From IMG/VR virus record IMGVR_UViG_3300027969_000061, positions 1 through 64,000 of that record: DNA of 64,000 nt; one strand, written 5' to 3'. Shown one piece after another: positions 52,701 through 60,647 of the stretch. Below the pieces are notes generated by a model, which made no database searches, was not told the origin of the DNA, and saw only the letters and a list, made by a program, of their open reading frames with translations. This stretch comes from a virus. The position numbers were made by a program, and so were the translations under genes. Numbering within the stretch: the first letter of the stretch is position 1; each line of letters opens with the position of its first letter.

Positions 52701-53028
52701 AGTCAATACAAACATCTATGTTTACTATAAGATTCTTTCTAGAAGTGATACACAGACATTTGATTCAGGCAACTGGCAGTTAATGTCGTTAATTAATAAC
52801 ACTAGTTCATTGTATTCACCAACAAGAGATAGCACTTATGAATTTGTAGCTGCACCTGGTGCTGATGGTGTTGCACAGAACTATGTTGAATATACTAGTG
52901 GTGTAACAGGTCAAACATACAACAATTTTAGTCAGTTTGCAATCAAGATTGTATTGGCAACATCTGATAAGACAGCAGTACCATTCTTATCAGATATTCG
53001 TGCAATCGCTTTACCATCGGCGGTGTAA
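46765..53028 (+). CDS. giant DUF4815-type baseplate/tail protein, 2,087 aa
   Basis: N-terminus NVEPYYDDFDPAKNYHRILFKPGFAVQARELTQSQT is the hallmark of the DUF4815 family, found in T4-like phages where it likely takes the place of the gp10-type wedge protein. Beta-rich, low-charge sequence throughout; no catalytic motif seen. Two GGSGY modules lie near residues 1,872-1,945. The C-terminal region (TYNNFSQFAIKIVL, FLSDIRAIAL) resembles carbohydrate-binding or fibre-attachment domains. Largest gene of the window. Confidence 0.75.
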   Translation: MPLNFNVEPYYDDFDPAKNYHRILFKPGFAVQARELTQSQTILQDQVTKFADNIFKQNTPVTGGQLTTNFQCSYIKLQETYNNAAINVDEFNNKVIQNASGSVLAKVIAVVEATGTGGAGDPPTLIVSYKSGEQFQSNDVIYDNGSNLAAQAISANATGLSSAVSIAQGVFYVSDNYTRSDGITISTGAFVQVNPQTIVVDKYDNTPTNRVGLNITETIVDYVNDPSLLDPAIGASNYQAPGADRYKITLTLESRSLSFGDDDSFIELLRVENGQTVKLVNETVYNVIDDYFAKRTNDTNGDFIVNDYNLTPKANTVNSAEYDLGISKGISYVRGYRLENQSDVTLTNDRARLQSDVTNNPTFVDYGNYFYVNSANGVFDVTTSPQIDFHTVDKTAIVTTNQSSYNSTRAATAYIRSMVYDSTSNTANGSAYVYKAYVYNIQNQTLSANVSQIAPVNANNSYIRLPSTNQFSNVANAYTGVTVSIDSGTSAGDFRTITTYDAAAKIAYVDQPFTVTLANNSVFTLRFDTTDFETMIKSTSGTPYSITANAAINNLNKVNNVAEGDVVLQNPNAPELLFTIGNPFVSYANNSSYTTSQVFRNVSFTTSGGNIVAQLTFGSAPTSTLRFLGNGTLSSDAVSQNFQIIVTNPLSSGLRVGQLLPWNQGSRTCAITGSGGTATFTTPTSDLGPFTATIIAKAFVSNGNDTNFVLKAKNLVEGNTTGVNITGTTVETYTKVDLTNGQVYVANTGIVAPGQPQKLYITDAKRIVKIIDTKSPGTAATNAMLTNPIYDVTSRFTFDNGQRDSYYDFASITLGVGQPQIDGNLLVILDYYSTTGGDGYYSVMSYLSPVSSAPESYAEIPSYMASSGNYYQLRDSLDFRPSLINAQSSFIIRTSSSGSGAAGAYIPVDLTEFESDYGFYLGRFDKLVLSKDRAFEIVQGTPSTNPILPIEPDGSLVIANLYHDPYTAYIPGEATGVLPSLSIERVKHKRWLMRDISDLETRVNNIEYYTALNMLEKGASSLQIPDGNGLNRFKNGILVDDFSSYAAADTASSDYLATINRRTKQMTASQDVQNFPLQSLSLVYNMGQLDATSANNLGYNISQSSTSNFFTLPYSTSNVVTQRIASRTVNLNPFSVSLNSGVLTLSPPMDNWVDTQKSPDLLIVDPNLQVYRASDQVNVLQVGDWKTTVATSTDNVVAAGRNWRVNQVTTYTTEQQKVVLGNYDKLNSSYVETAGFITDVSILPYIRSQFLFFNTYGLTVNTNVNAYFDGVSVNKYVRKPNIIELTGVTGSFKDGDIIGYYSAGNFRPAAKVVSYYVNPAANTTARLYVVGDIVGQTFTAGGVLQNAQFNAAGQYQSTTAQGTIASFRHNSGQVVNANTSTSITLGATASTTDIYTGNTIYIINGTGVGQSATITAYNGATKLANLSSSITTANGDIYSIGTMKTNEAGMISGIFALPGGVFHTGQRTFRVDNSIGGNISSAQTFAEATFYASGLQQTKQGVNYASSIDSAKNTFTQSNERTNITSYTYTTVWDPVAQTFIIDKENYPNGVFVDSIKLFFATKADEFSPVTLSIVGTLNGYPNGETLDNSQVTLTSENINVSSNPHYLDPTTYTVFKFPAPVYLESNKLYAVIVKCPTSNDYTIYTAQNGDTAISSSVKNLPSDPTPTTITKINSAPYVGSLFLSQNSQTWTADQNESMMFTMDRCVFSVGTQPTLQFVVPNRLPYRKLTEQDISYYLSPNTINTSISSAANTNVVVDAFNISTSDFVPGSTSLSYTYGATLNSTKTAAPTQSVTPGKYGTPMYDDIYLNDGLGERVLAANSNTSFSLYANMTTVDDAVSPMISDDGLGVYTITWNINNLELSNSMITVANGGSGYNVNTTSVTITSNTGTGATATANVVGGIIKNIYITNGGSGYATTPVITVADANSSPGIGATVTVAGETSPAGGNGQTRYITKKVILDQGFDSGDLRVYFTAYRPVNTNIYVYYKILSRSDTQTFDSGNWQLMSLINNTSSLYSPTRDSTYEFVAAPGADGVAQNYVEYTSGVTGQTYNNFSQFAIKIVLATSDKTAVPFLSDIRAIALPSAV

Positions 53029-53029
53029 T

Positions 53030-53251
53030 ATGGCAATTGTAAAAATACCTGGCACAACTTATGTAAGGGATACAAATACTATGGCTCTTATTAACACCGA
53101 TGTTGCTGGATTAGAAGATTATAGAATGAAATCGACTCTGATTAATAACCAAAAATCAGAAATAAATAAAGTAAAAAATGAAATCAATGAAATCCGAGGT
53201 GATGTAAAAGTTATCAAAGAATTATTGATGCAATTATCTGGAAAACAATAA
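53030..53251 (+). CDS. small coiled-coil virion protein, 73 aa
   Basis: Start at ATG 53030, one base after the giant gene. IVKIPGTTYVRDTNTMALINTD at the N-terminus, then a heptad-like helix (LINNQKSEINKVKNEINEIR). Recurs beside DUF4815 genes in aquatic T4-like phages; a linker or trimerisation factor by position. Its stop overlaps the next start. Confidence 0.65.
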   Translation: MAIVKIPGTTYVRDTNTMALINTDVAGLEDYRMKSTLINNQKSEINKVKNEINEIRGDVKVIKELLMQLSGKQ

Positions 53252-54714
53252 TGGCTAATACAGTTTCTTATCTAAGTTTTGCTAATACATTTGGTGATTG
53301 GGTCGTTGTAACGAATTCTCTGGCACGAGAGAGTAACGACTTTGCGGCCAATAATTATGTTAAGCCAACAGGTACACTCTTTTTAAATTCACCTTCATTA
53401 GGCTTACAAGTAGCAAATAATGCCATTGTTGCTGGTCAATTACAGGTACAAGGTACTGGTTCTGGTGCTTATGTTCAAAACAACTTGCGAGTTGATGGCC
53501 AAGTTACTTTTCAAAATACTACATTAGGATTAACCAATACTGGTGATATGGTAGTAGGTGGTAGTTTATCTGTTGGTGGAAACTTTATTATTACAGGTAG
53601 TACCATCAATAGTTCTAATAGTTTTACATTAAATGCAAATAATATTGTTGGTAGTAATACAACATTCAATGTGTATCGTGGTTCATCTGGTGCCAATGCT
53701 TCTATTTTATGGAACGAAAGTGTTGACCAATGGCAAATTTTAAATCTTACAGATTCAACATACTATAAGATTTTAACAACTAGTGATGTAACATCGTCAT
53801 TATTATCTACAAGTTCTAATACAGCGGCTTCAGCATCAGCAGCTAATACATTGAACACTTCAATTGCAACACAAAATATTGCATTGCAGAGCATTATTAC
53901 TACTGCAAACACTTCTATGAAGTCGTATGTAGATAATGCCAACACATCCATGAAATCTTATGTGGATTCCAATTTTGGTTTAATTTCTGGCATTAATGCA
54001 ACACAGAACTCATCAATCATTATTGCACAAGGTGTAGATAATACTCAAAATACACAGATTTCTGGTATTCAAGGTGTGGATGACACACAAAATACTCGCA
54101 TGAGTATCATTGAAGGTGTGAATGTCACTCAAAACACTAATATTACTTCTGTTAATAACTTTGCTGGTGGTGCTTATACAACTGCTAATGGTGCAAATGG
54201 TCTGGCCGCAGGTGCTTTTGCAGCTGCTAACACCAAAGTCGCTTCAATTACTGGTACAACCAATCAGGTTACTGTAACCGGCACAACTACACCAACATTA
54301 TCTTTACCGCAAAGTATTAATACTGGTGCATCCGTTCAGTTTGGTTCATTTGGCGTAGGTACAGCTGCATCCGGCACAACTGGTGAAATCCGTGCTACCA
54401 ATAACATTACTGCTTACTACTCAGATGATAGACTTAAAACCAAATTAGGCAATATTGAGAGTGCATTAGATAAAGTGTTGTCATTAAATGGTTTCTACCA
54501 TGAAGCCAATGAAACAGCACAAGCATTAGGTTATCAAGTAGTTCGTGAGGTCGGTGTGTCAGCACAAGAGGTCAATGCAGTTCTACCAGAGGTTGTGGCG
54601 CCTGCACCAATTGATCCTCAGTATATGACAGTTCGGTATGAAAGATTAGTTCCTTTGTTAATTGAAGCAATCAAGGAATTGAAGTCGGAGATAGATGGTT
54701 TGAAGAAATCCTAA
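53251..54714 (+). CDS. tail-fibre protein with C-terminal S74 chaperone domain
   Basis: 487 aa. Beta-rich shaft, repeats of GV(D/N)xTQNTxI, then from about residue 390 SDDRLKTKLGNIESALDKVLSL and GVSAQEVNAVLPEVV, YERLVPLLIEAIKEL: the peptidase S74 intramolecular chaperone that cuts itself off after trimer folding (Ser of SDDRLK). Likely a trimeric fibre or side spike. Followed by intergenic repeat copy 2. Confidence 0.85.
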   Translation: MANTVSYLSFANTFGDWVVVTNSLARESNDFAANNYVKPTGTLFLNSPSLGLQVANNAIVAGQLQVQGTGSGAYVQNNLRVDGQVTFQNTTLGLTNTGDMVVGGSLSVGGNFIITGSTINSSNSFTLNANNIVGSNTTFNVYRGSSGANASILWNESVDQWQILNLTDSTYYKILTTSDVTSSLLSTSSNTAASASAANTLNTSIATQNIALQSIITTANTSMKSYVDNANTSMKSYVDSNFGLISGINATQNSSIIIAQGVDNTQNTQISGIQGVDDTQNTRMSIIEGVNVTQNTNITSVNNFAGGAYTTANGANGLAAGAFAAANTKVASITGTTNQVTVTGTTTPTLSLPQSINTGASVQFGSFGVGTAASGTTGEIRATNNITAYYSDDRLKTKLGNIESALDKVLSLNGFYHEANETAQALGYQVVREVGVSAQEVNAVLPEVVAPAPIDPQYMTVRYERLVPLLIEAIKELKSEIDGLKKS

Positions 54715-54793
54715 AATTCGAAATTTTGCGTTCCGGCCTCAAAATTTTTTGCCGCTGATTCAAAGTTCCAAAAAGCGATTTTACTCCATGGAG
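54713..54793 (+). repeat. 80-nt intergenic element, copy 2
   Basis: Begins at the stop codon of the S74 fibre gene; related to 37428-37508 (GTTCCGGCCTC, A/T run, ATTCAAA, ATTTTACTCC). CGGC and GCCG inside can pair around the A/T run. The rest of the 54794-54838 gap holds ACTAAATA, a weak late-promoter-like string, and an AGGATA site for the next gene. Confidence 0.7.
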
Positions 54794-54838
54794 TTAGACT
54801 AACTAAATACCTAAGAAACATTATATACAGGATATAAG

Positions 54839-55180
54839 ATGGCAGCAGCATATCAAGAACTATTTCTAGAACAAGGTACAACATTTACCACCAATATCAC
54901 ACTAGATGATATTGATGGACTCCCTTTCAATTTGACTGATGTTATCGCTAAAAGTCAGATTCGTAAGTCATACTATTCGGCCAATGTAACCGCTCAGTTT
55001 ACTACCACTATTAATTCTCCTAATACAGGAGTTATTCTATTGTCTTTATCAGCACCAGTCACAGCCAATATTGCGGCTGGCCGATATGTATATGATGTAG
55101 CAATTAAAGATACCGCTAATACTGTAACTAGAGTATTAGAAGGAGTCGTGAATGTTATTCCTCAAGTCACTAAGTTTTAA
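54839..55180 (+). CDS. small virion protein, 113 aa
   Basis: MAAAYQELFLEQGTTFTTNITLDDIDG and the following strands (KSQIRKSYYSANVTAQF) resemble small beta-sandwich attachment proteins of phage tails (BppU-like N-terminal domain). First gene of the tail-fibre cluster. Role inferred from position. Confidence 0.6.
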   Translation: MAAAYQELFLEQGTTFTTNITLDDIDGLPFNLTDVIAKSQIRKSYYSANVTAQFTTTINSPNTGVILLSLSAPVTANIAAGRYVYDVAIKDTANTVTRVLEGVVNVIPQVTKF

Positions 55181-55189
55181 GGAACTTTC

Positions 55190-55411
55190 ATGCCAGGACA
55201 AGTAATCGGAACAGTTAATGTTCAAGTAAACAAACAACAAAACCAGACTGTTCGTCAGTTAAATTATGGTATACGGTCATTACAAGGTTCTACAGACCTT
55301 TCGTTGGTCAACGTTCAAAACGATGATGTGATTGCTTATCAAGCAAATACGAATAGTTTTATTGTTAAATCCGTTCAAGATGCTGTGGACTTAGATGCAG
55401 GATTCTTCTAA
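55190..55411 (+). CDS. small virion protein, 73 aa
   Basis: Basic/Gln-rich N-terminus (VNVQVNKQQNQTVRQLNYG) and an acidic end VQDAVDLDAGFF. Unknown; ends on the ATG of the next gene. The D-A-G-F-F ending is like the ends of the neighbouring 55411, 55651 and 57464 products (GGGF, GGQF, GGSF). Confidence 0.6.
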   Translation: MPGQVIGTVNVQVNKQQNQTVRQLNYGIRSLQGSTDLSLVNVQNDDVIAYQANTNSFIVKSVQDAVDLDAGFF

Positions 55412-55608
55412 TGGCTAATACAGTCGTTCAGATTCTTCGTTCATATGCCAATACAGCACCAAAAAGTTTAGAAGATGGTGAGTTAGCGTATTCCTTTGTT
55501 TCCAATACGCTTTTTATTGGAACAGCGAATAGTCAAATCATTCAAATAGGCGGTCCAAATTATATTGCCAACGTCACCATTAATACGGTAGACGGTGGTG
55601 GATTTTAA
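55411..55608 (+). CDS. short tail-fibre N-domain protein, 65 aa
   Basis: QILRSYANTAPKSLEDGELAYSFVSNTLFIG matches the fibre N-terminal unit of the genes at 55651 and 57990 but stops right after it (VDGGGF). It is a stand-alone copy of the domain that in the others is fused to long shafts; it may cap or nucleate fibres. Confidence 0.7.
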   Translation: MANTVVQILRSYANTAPKSLEDGELAYSFVSNTLFIGTANSQIIQIGGPNYIANVTINTVDGGGF

Positions 55609-55614
55609 TAAATA
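55607..55614 (+). promoter_or_regulatory. candidate late promoter
   Basis: AATAAATA (context TTAATAAATAG), one mismatch to TATAAATA, overlapping the preceding stop and 36 bases before the 55651 gene. Confidence 0.4.
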
Positions 55615-55650
55615 GAACTGATGGTACCATAATAATAAGAGAGAAAATAG

Positions 55651-57426
55651 ATGGCCAATACTAATATTTTAATTAAACGCTCGACCACAACTGGCGTTCC
55701 CGTCAGTTTACAAGCTGGTGAGTTAGCGTATTCATACCTATCCAATACAATCTTTATTGGAACACCAGGTGGAAATGGTGTTGTTAACGTTGGAGGTCAA
55801 TATTATACTTCTCAAGTTGATGCAGCTACCAGTTCAAATACTGCTAGCACATTAGTCAAGCGTAATGCGAATGGTCAATTCTCTGGTCGGTTAGATGGTA
55901 TTGCTGGTAAAGCTGATGTAATTACCAATGCAAGAAACTTCTCTATTTCTGGTGGTGATATCACTGCCTCAGCACAAAGTTTTGATGGTTCGGCCGCTGT
56001 CACTTTAAGTGCTTCTCTTAATGCAGTACCTTCTCTCGGTGCTGGTACTTACGGTTCTCAAACACAGATTCCAATCATTCAAGTGGCGGCCAATGGTCGT
56101 GTAATGAATGTTACAACTTCAACCATTTCTACAACTCTCTCTACTGCTGCTGATTCTGGAACTGGTTCTGTTAATCTATTAAACGATACATTAAGATTTG
56201 TTGGTGCTGAAGGTATTACAACATCAGACTCTAGCAATACAGTCACATTTAATGTTGATGATACAGTTGTTCGTTCTAATGCCTTTACTGGTGGCACACA
56301 GACAATCAACACCAATTTAACGATTGGTTCAGGAAAAGATTTAACTGTTACGGGTAACTTAATCGTTACAGGTAACGTAGTATCAGAAAACGTTACGCAA
56401 TTTGCTATTCAAGATCCATTACTTGTTCTTGGTATTGGTAACTATTTTTCTGATACAAAAGATATTGGTTTCGCAGCACACTATAATGATGGTTCGAATG
56501 CTCACACCGGTTTGATTCGTGATTCTAATGCTAGTAAAGAATATTATTTCTTTGAAGGTTATATACCCGACCTTGATGCAAACAACAACGTAAATATTAC
56601 CGACCCATCATTTAGAAAATCAAATGTTCATGTTAACTACCTTAAAGGTAATGTAGTTGCAAACACAATATCAACCGATACAATCACCACAACAGGTAAT
56701 GTAACAATTGGTGGTAATTTAGTAGTTGCTCAAGACATTGTAATTGATGACCTACAAGTTGATGTAATTACTGCAAATACATTAACACTCACCAATGCTC
56801 TTACAGTACCAAATGGTGGTACAGGTAAAACATCATTCACTTCTGGTCAAATTATTATTGGTTCTGGTGTAAATGGTCTTACACAGATTGCTAACTCAAC
56901 TGTTGCTGTTGGTCAAACTTTTGGATCCGCATCTTCTGTTGCTGCATTTCAAACTGATGTATATGGTCGTGTAGTTTCTGTAACGAATACTGCAATCAGT
57001 ATCGATACATCACAGATTACTTCTGGTACATTACCTTATACTCGTGGTGGTACAGGTTCCACAACTTACACAACAGGTGGTTTGTTAATTGCTGGTCCTT
57101 CTGGATTTGCATCACTCGCAAATACAACTTATACATTAACTGGTGCTCTTGCTTCCAATAATACAATCACAAGTATTACTGTTGATGCATATGGAAGATT
57201 CACTGCTGCAACCGGTTCTGCAATTTCTGGTTTAACTGTAGGTCAAGGTGGTACAGGACTCTCAACGATTACACAAAACGGTATCACATATGGTAACGGA
57301 ACAGGAAATCTAGGTGTAACATCAGCTGCAGGTGGCGCAGACCAAACTTGGTCAAATCAAATACTGACAGTTACTAATGCTGGTGTGCCTGTATGGACAA
57401 CTGCTTTAGACGGAGGCCAGTTCTAA
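55651..57426 (+). CDS. tail-fibre protein, 591 aa
   Basis: N-domain NILIKRSTTTGVPVSLQAGELAYSYLSNTIFIG as in 55411. Middle part (about 250-335) has DPLLVLGIGNYFSDTKDIGFAAHYNDG and later FEGYIPDLDANNNVNITDPSF, a module repeated in the 59065 fibre. C-terminal half has repeated GGTG(K/S)T(S/T)xTxG units. A trimeric beta-structured fibre is likely. Preceded by AGAGA-type site. Confidence 0.75.
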   Translation: MANTNILIKRSTTTGVPVSLQAGELAYSYLSNTIFIGTPGGNGVVNVGGQYYTSQVDAATSSNTASTLVKRNANGQFSGRLDGIAGKADVITNARNFSISGGDITASAQSFDGSAAVTLSASLNAVPSLGAGTYGSQTQIPIIQVAANGRVMNVTTSTISTTLSTAADSGTGSVNLLNDTLRFVGAEGITTSDSSNTVTFNVDDTVVRSNAFTGGTQTINTNLTIGSGKDLTVTGNLIVTGNVVSENVTQFAIQDPLLVLGIGNYFSDTKDIGFAAHYNDGSNAHTGLIRDSNASKEYYFFEGYIPDLDANNNVNITDPSFRKSNVHVNYLKGNVVANTISTDTITTTGNVTIGGNLVVAQDIVIDDLQVDVITANTLTLTNALTVPNGGTGKTSFTSGQIIIGSGVNGLTQIANSTVAVGQTFGSASSVAAFQTDVYGRVVSVTNTAISIDTSQITSGTLPYTRGGTGSTTYTTGGLLIAGPSGFASLANTTYTLTGALASNNTITSITVDAYGRFTAATGSAISGLTVGQGGTGLSTITQNGITYGNGTGNLGVTSAAGGADQTWSNQILTVTNAGVPVWTTALDGGQF

Positions 57427-57463
57427 ATAGTAACTATATAATTTTTTATGATAGGAGTTTGAG

Positions 57464-57985
57464 ATGGATAACCAAAAGTATTTGAATTATTATGTTGAAA
57501 TAATGACTGGCACAATGACTGATGCCGTGATTAGAAATATTTCATTACAGGCTAATGCAAGAGTTACTGAAGAAGTAATTGATGAACAATCAAAAACAAT
57601 TGAGAAATTAAAAAATGATTTGGAAAATGTTAATTCTGGTAAAGACGGTACAATTAAAGGTCATTTAGATACTATTAATAGTTTAAATAATCAGCTGTCT
57701 GAACTAAACAAAATGAAAGGTGATTACGAAACTGTCAAACATCAAGTTGACCATGTAAATACTTTTAGAAGTGAATTGGTTAAAGAACGAGCAGAGCATT
57801 TAAAAACTCGTAAAGAATATGAAAACACTATTAAAGGATTGAATGAACAAATTGAATACTTGCAATTAACTCCTGCCAAGCGTAAAAAGATTGACGAAGA
57901 AAAAAATAAAGTGGTAGAAGTAATAGAACAATCTTCTGTTTTACCTATCATAGATGACCTAACAAAAGATGGCGGAAGTTTTTAA
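57464..57985 (+). CDS. coiled-coil protein in the fibre cluster, 173 aa
   Basis: Long predicted coiled coil from about residue 40 to 130 (EEVIDEQSKTIEKLKNDLEN, SELNKMKGDYETVKHQVDHV). Ends LTKDGGSF, like the fibre-gene products around it. AGGAGT site. Could be a structural rod or an assembly chaperone; no family recognised. Confidence 0.7.
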   Translation: MDNQKYLNYYVEIMTGTMTDAVIRNISLQANARVTEEVIDEQSKTIEKLKNDLENVNSGKDGTIKGHLDTINSLNNQLSELNKMKGDYETVKHQVDHVNTFRSELVKERAEHLKTRKEYENTIKGLNEQIEYLQLTPAKRKKIDEEKNKVVEVIEQSSVLPIIDDLTKDGGSF

Positions 57986-57989
57986 ATAG

Positions 57990-59024
57990 ATGGCAAATAC
58001 AACTTTACAGTTAAAAAAATCAGGCGCAACAGGTAATGTACCATCATCACTATCATATGGTGAGTTGGCGTTAAACTACGCTGATGGAAAACTGTATTAT
58101 AAGGCCGCTAATGGCACCATCACTTATATTCAAAGTGGTACATCAACAGATTCGTTTGCAACAATCAATGCAAACAGTTCTTTAATTCTTGCTACATCAC
58201 CTACTGATACACTTTCGATACGTCCTGGTAATAATATTACCATATCGACAGATACAGTTGGTAAATCAATTACAATTAATTCTACTGCTACTGGTGGTAG
58301 TGGTGATGGTACCGACCAGTTTGCTCGCAATACAGCTAACGCAGCCTTCAATCAAGCCAATGCGGCGATTGACTTAGCACAGTCTGCTTATAATTATGCA
58401 AATACAATTCCAGGTGGTGGCGGTGGTACATTAACAGTTTCAAATGATACTACATCTAACACAGCAAGATTTATTAACTTCACAAGTAATACTTCTGGTG
58501 CAATCAGCACCATTAATACTTCTAGTAATAATTTAACTTATGTTCCAGAAACAGGAACATTAAAAACTTTAGCATTAAATGTAACAGCCAATACCAATAT
58601 CTCAGCGAATAGTGCAACTGTGGTTGGTACCAGTCAACAAGTCTTGGATAGTTTTTCCACAGAACTGTATCGTGGTGCGTTCTATCAGATTCAGATGGAA
58701 ACACCAGGTGGTTTTCAAGTTTTAAATATTAGTATTGTTAACTCCGAAAGTAGTGCTCAAGTTACTACCTTTGGTGATGCATATAATGCCTCAGTTTTGG
58801 CAACTTTTGATGCAAGTGTTTCGGGTGGTTTAGTTCAACTCAAAATTACTCCAACACAATCATCTACAACAGTATCATATTTAAGACACGCATTAGTCAA
58901 ACTAACGGCAGGTATTCCTACTGGTGACATGGGTTTCGTTGCGGATCCAACCACAGCAACCTTTGATGCCGGATTTGACTTAGATGCAACCACTTCTACT
59001 TACGATTACGGTTTTGTGAGCTGA
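57990..59024 (+). CDS. tail-fibre protein, 344 aa
   Basis: N-domain TLQLKKSGATGNVPSSLSYGELALNYADGKLYYK, like 55411 and 55651 (Mtd-N-like). Then ARNTANAAFNQANAAIDLAQSAYNYANT, a helical fibre repeat, and a C-terminal beta domain (LYRGAFYQIQMETPGGFQVL). That C-terminal domain resembles the end of the 59065 protein (TYRSAKYFVQISSGTDFHII). ATG four bases after the coiled-coil gene. Confidence 0.75.
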   Translation: MANTTLQLKKSGATGNVPSSLSYGELALNYADGKLYYKAANGTITYIQSGTSTDSFATINANSSLILATSPTDTLSIRPGNNITISTDTVGKSITINSTATGGSGDGTDQFARNTANAAFNQANAAIDLAQSAYNYANTIPGGGGGTLTVSNDTTSNTARFINFTSNTSGAISTINTSSNNLTYVPETGTLKTLALNVTANTNISANSATVVGTSQQVLDSFSTELYRGAFYQIQMETPGGFQVLNISIVNSESSAQVTTFGDAYNASVLATFDASVSGGLVQLKITPTQSSTTVSYLRHALVKLTAGIPTGDMGFVADPTTATFDAGFDLDATTSTYDYGFVS

Positions 59025-59030
59025 TAAATA
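59023..59030 (+). promoter_or_regulatory. candidate late promoter
   Basis: GATAAATA, one mismatch to TATAAATA, overlapping the preceding stop codon, 34 bases before the next gene. Confidence 0.45.
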
Positions 59031-59064
59031 CAAGATAATACAGATATTTTAGGATATAATAAAG

Positions 59065-60612
59065 ATGGCCACACAATTACAACTGAGAAAAGGTAATACC
59101 GCACAGACCGCAGTCTTTACAGGTGCAGTCGCTGAGGTTACTGTTGATACTGACCAAGATACCGTTGTTGTCCATGACGGCACAACTGTTGGCGGTAACT
59201 ATATTGTTACTAAAACACAATTACAAAGTAACGTATCGATACTACAAGGTATCAACACTACACAAAATACCAATATTACAGCTGTCAACGGATATGCCGC
59301 TGGTGCTTTCAATGCAGCCAATGGTGCCAATGGTTTAGCTGCCGGTGCTTTTGCAGCTGCCAATACCAACGCCACAAATATTACAATCATTCAAGGTGTA
59401 AACACCACACAAAATACCAACATTACCGCAGTAAACAACTATGCTGTTTCTGCATACAATCAAGCTAACACCAATGCAACCAACATTACAGCAGTAAATG
59501 GTTTTGCTCAGTCAGCATTTAATACTGCCAATGGTGCGAATGGTTTGGCTGCAGGTGCTTTTAATCAGGCAAACTCGGCATATTCTTATACTACACAAGT
59601 AGAAGCTATTGCACAAAATGGATGGAACAAAGCTAATGCTGCTTTTAATTCGTCCAATGCAGTAAATGGTTTTGCCGTATCGGCCTACAATCAGGCAAAC
59701 GCATCTACTCTTTTAGCACAATCAGCCTACGACACAGCCAATCTAAAGTTCAATACTTCTGGTGGTAATATTAATGGTTCAGTTACTATTACAGCTAATA
59801 ATAATTTAACTGTTACTGGTAACTTATATGTTCTAGGAAATACAACATCATTTTCTACACAAACATTTGATGTAGTTGACCCAATGATTCTGTTGGCAAC
59901 AGGAAACTATACAACTGATACATTAGACATTGGTTTTGCAGGACATTATAATAATGGTTCCAATGCTCATACAGGTTTGTTCCGAGATGCAGCAGGCACT
60001 AAAGAGTGGTACCTATTTGAAGGTTATACTCCTGAAGTTACTGGTAATAACAACATTAATGTTGCTGACAGTTCATTTAGAACATCCAATGTAAATGTTA
60101 ATTATGTAAAAGGTAATCTAATTGCTACAACAGCAATTGTTGGTGACCGTAATATACTAAATTATACACAGTCAGCTTTTGATACTGCCAACACGGCCAA
60201 TACAAGAGCATATGCTTCTGTTGCCAAGTCTGGCGATACAATGACTGGTGCATTGACTGGTGTAACAACACTTGGTACAACTACAATTAGTTTATCTCAT
60301 GTAGATGCCACAAGTAATACATTATTAACATCATCTACATCACAAGTTTCTGTTGATGCATGGCCAACAGCCACATATCGTTCTGCCAAATACTTTGTTC
60401 AAATTTCTTCTGGTACTGATTTTCATATTATTGAATTAAATCTACTTCACAATGGTACTACAGTATTCTTGGCACAATATGGTGAAGTATTAACTAGTTC
60501 TTCTTTAGGAACATTTGATGCTGATATTTCTGGTTCAACAGTTCGTCTATTGTTTACTGGTGTAAATGCAGTATCAACAGTCAAACTTTTAAGAACTGTG
60601 GTGGATGCATAA
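59065..60612 (+). CDS. tail-fibre protein with Asn/Ala-rich repeats, 515 aa
   Basis: N-domain TQLQLRKGNTAQTAVFTGAVAEVTVDTDQDTVVVHDG is a Mtd-N-like fibre start. Residues about 55-215 are repeats such as TTQNTNITAVNGYAAGAFNAANGANGLAAGAF. Then the module shared with 55651 (DPMILLATGNYTTDTLDIGFAGHYNNG, about 275-350) and the C-domain shared with 57990. A mosaic of modules present elsewhere in the cluster. Confidence 0.75.
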   Translation: MATQLQLRKGNTAQTAVFTGAVAEVTVDTDQDTVVVHDGTTVGGNYIVTKTQLQSNVSILQGINTTQNTNITAVNGYAAGAFNAANGANGLAAGAFAAANTNATNITIIQGVNTTQNTNITAVNNYAVSAYNQANTNATNITAVNGFAQSAFNTANGANGLAAGAFNQANSAYSYTTQVEAIAQNGWNKANAAFNSSNAVNGFAVSAYNQANASTLLAQSAYDTANLKFNTSGGNINGSVTITANNNLTVTGNLYVLGNTTSFSTQTFDVVDPMILLATGNYTTDTLDIGFAGHYNNGSNAHTGLFRDAAGTKEWYLFEGYTPEVTGNNNINVADSSFRTSNVNVNYVKGNLIATTAIVGDRNILNYTQSAFDTANTANTRAYASVAKSGDTMTGALTGVTTLGTTTISLSHVDATSNTLLTSSTSQVSVDAWPTATYRSAKYFVQISSGTDFHIIELNLLHNGTTVFLAQYGEVLTSSSLGTFDADISGSTVRLLFTGVNAVSTVKLLRTVVDA

Positions 60613-60618
60613 TAAATA
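60611..60618 (+). promoter_or_regulatory. candidate late promoter
   Basis: AATAAATA (GCATAATAAATAG), one mismatch to TATAAATA, at the end of the 59065 gene and 29 bases before the oxygenase gene. Confidence 0.4.
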
Positions 60619-60647
60619 GTTTTATCATGTAAAAAAGTGAGGTTGTT

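Noticed and set aside
59225-59600. DNA tandem repeat of possible regulatory role
   Set aside because: The similarity is carried by Asn/Ala-rich fibre repeats in frame; treated as protein modularity.
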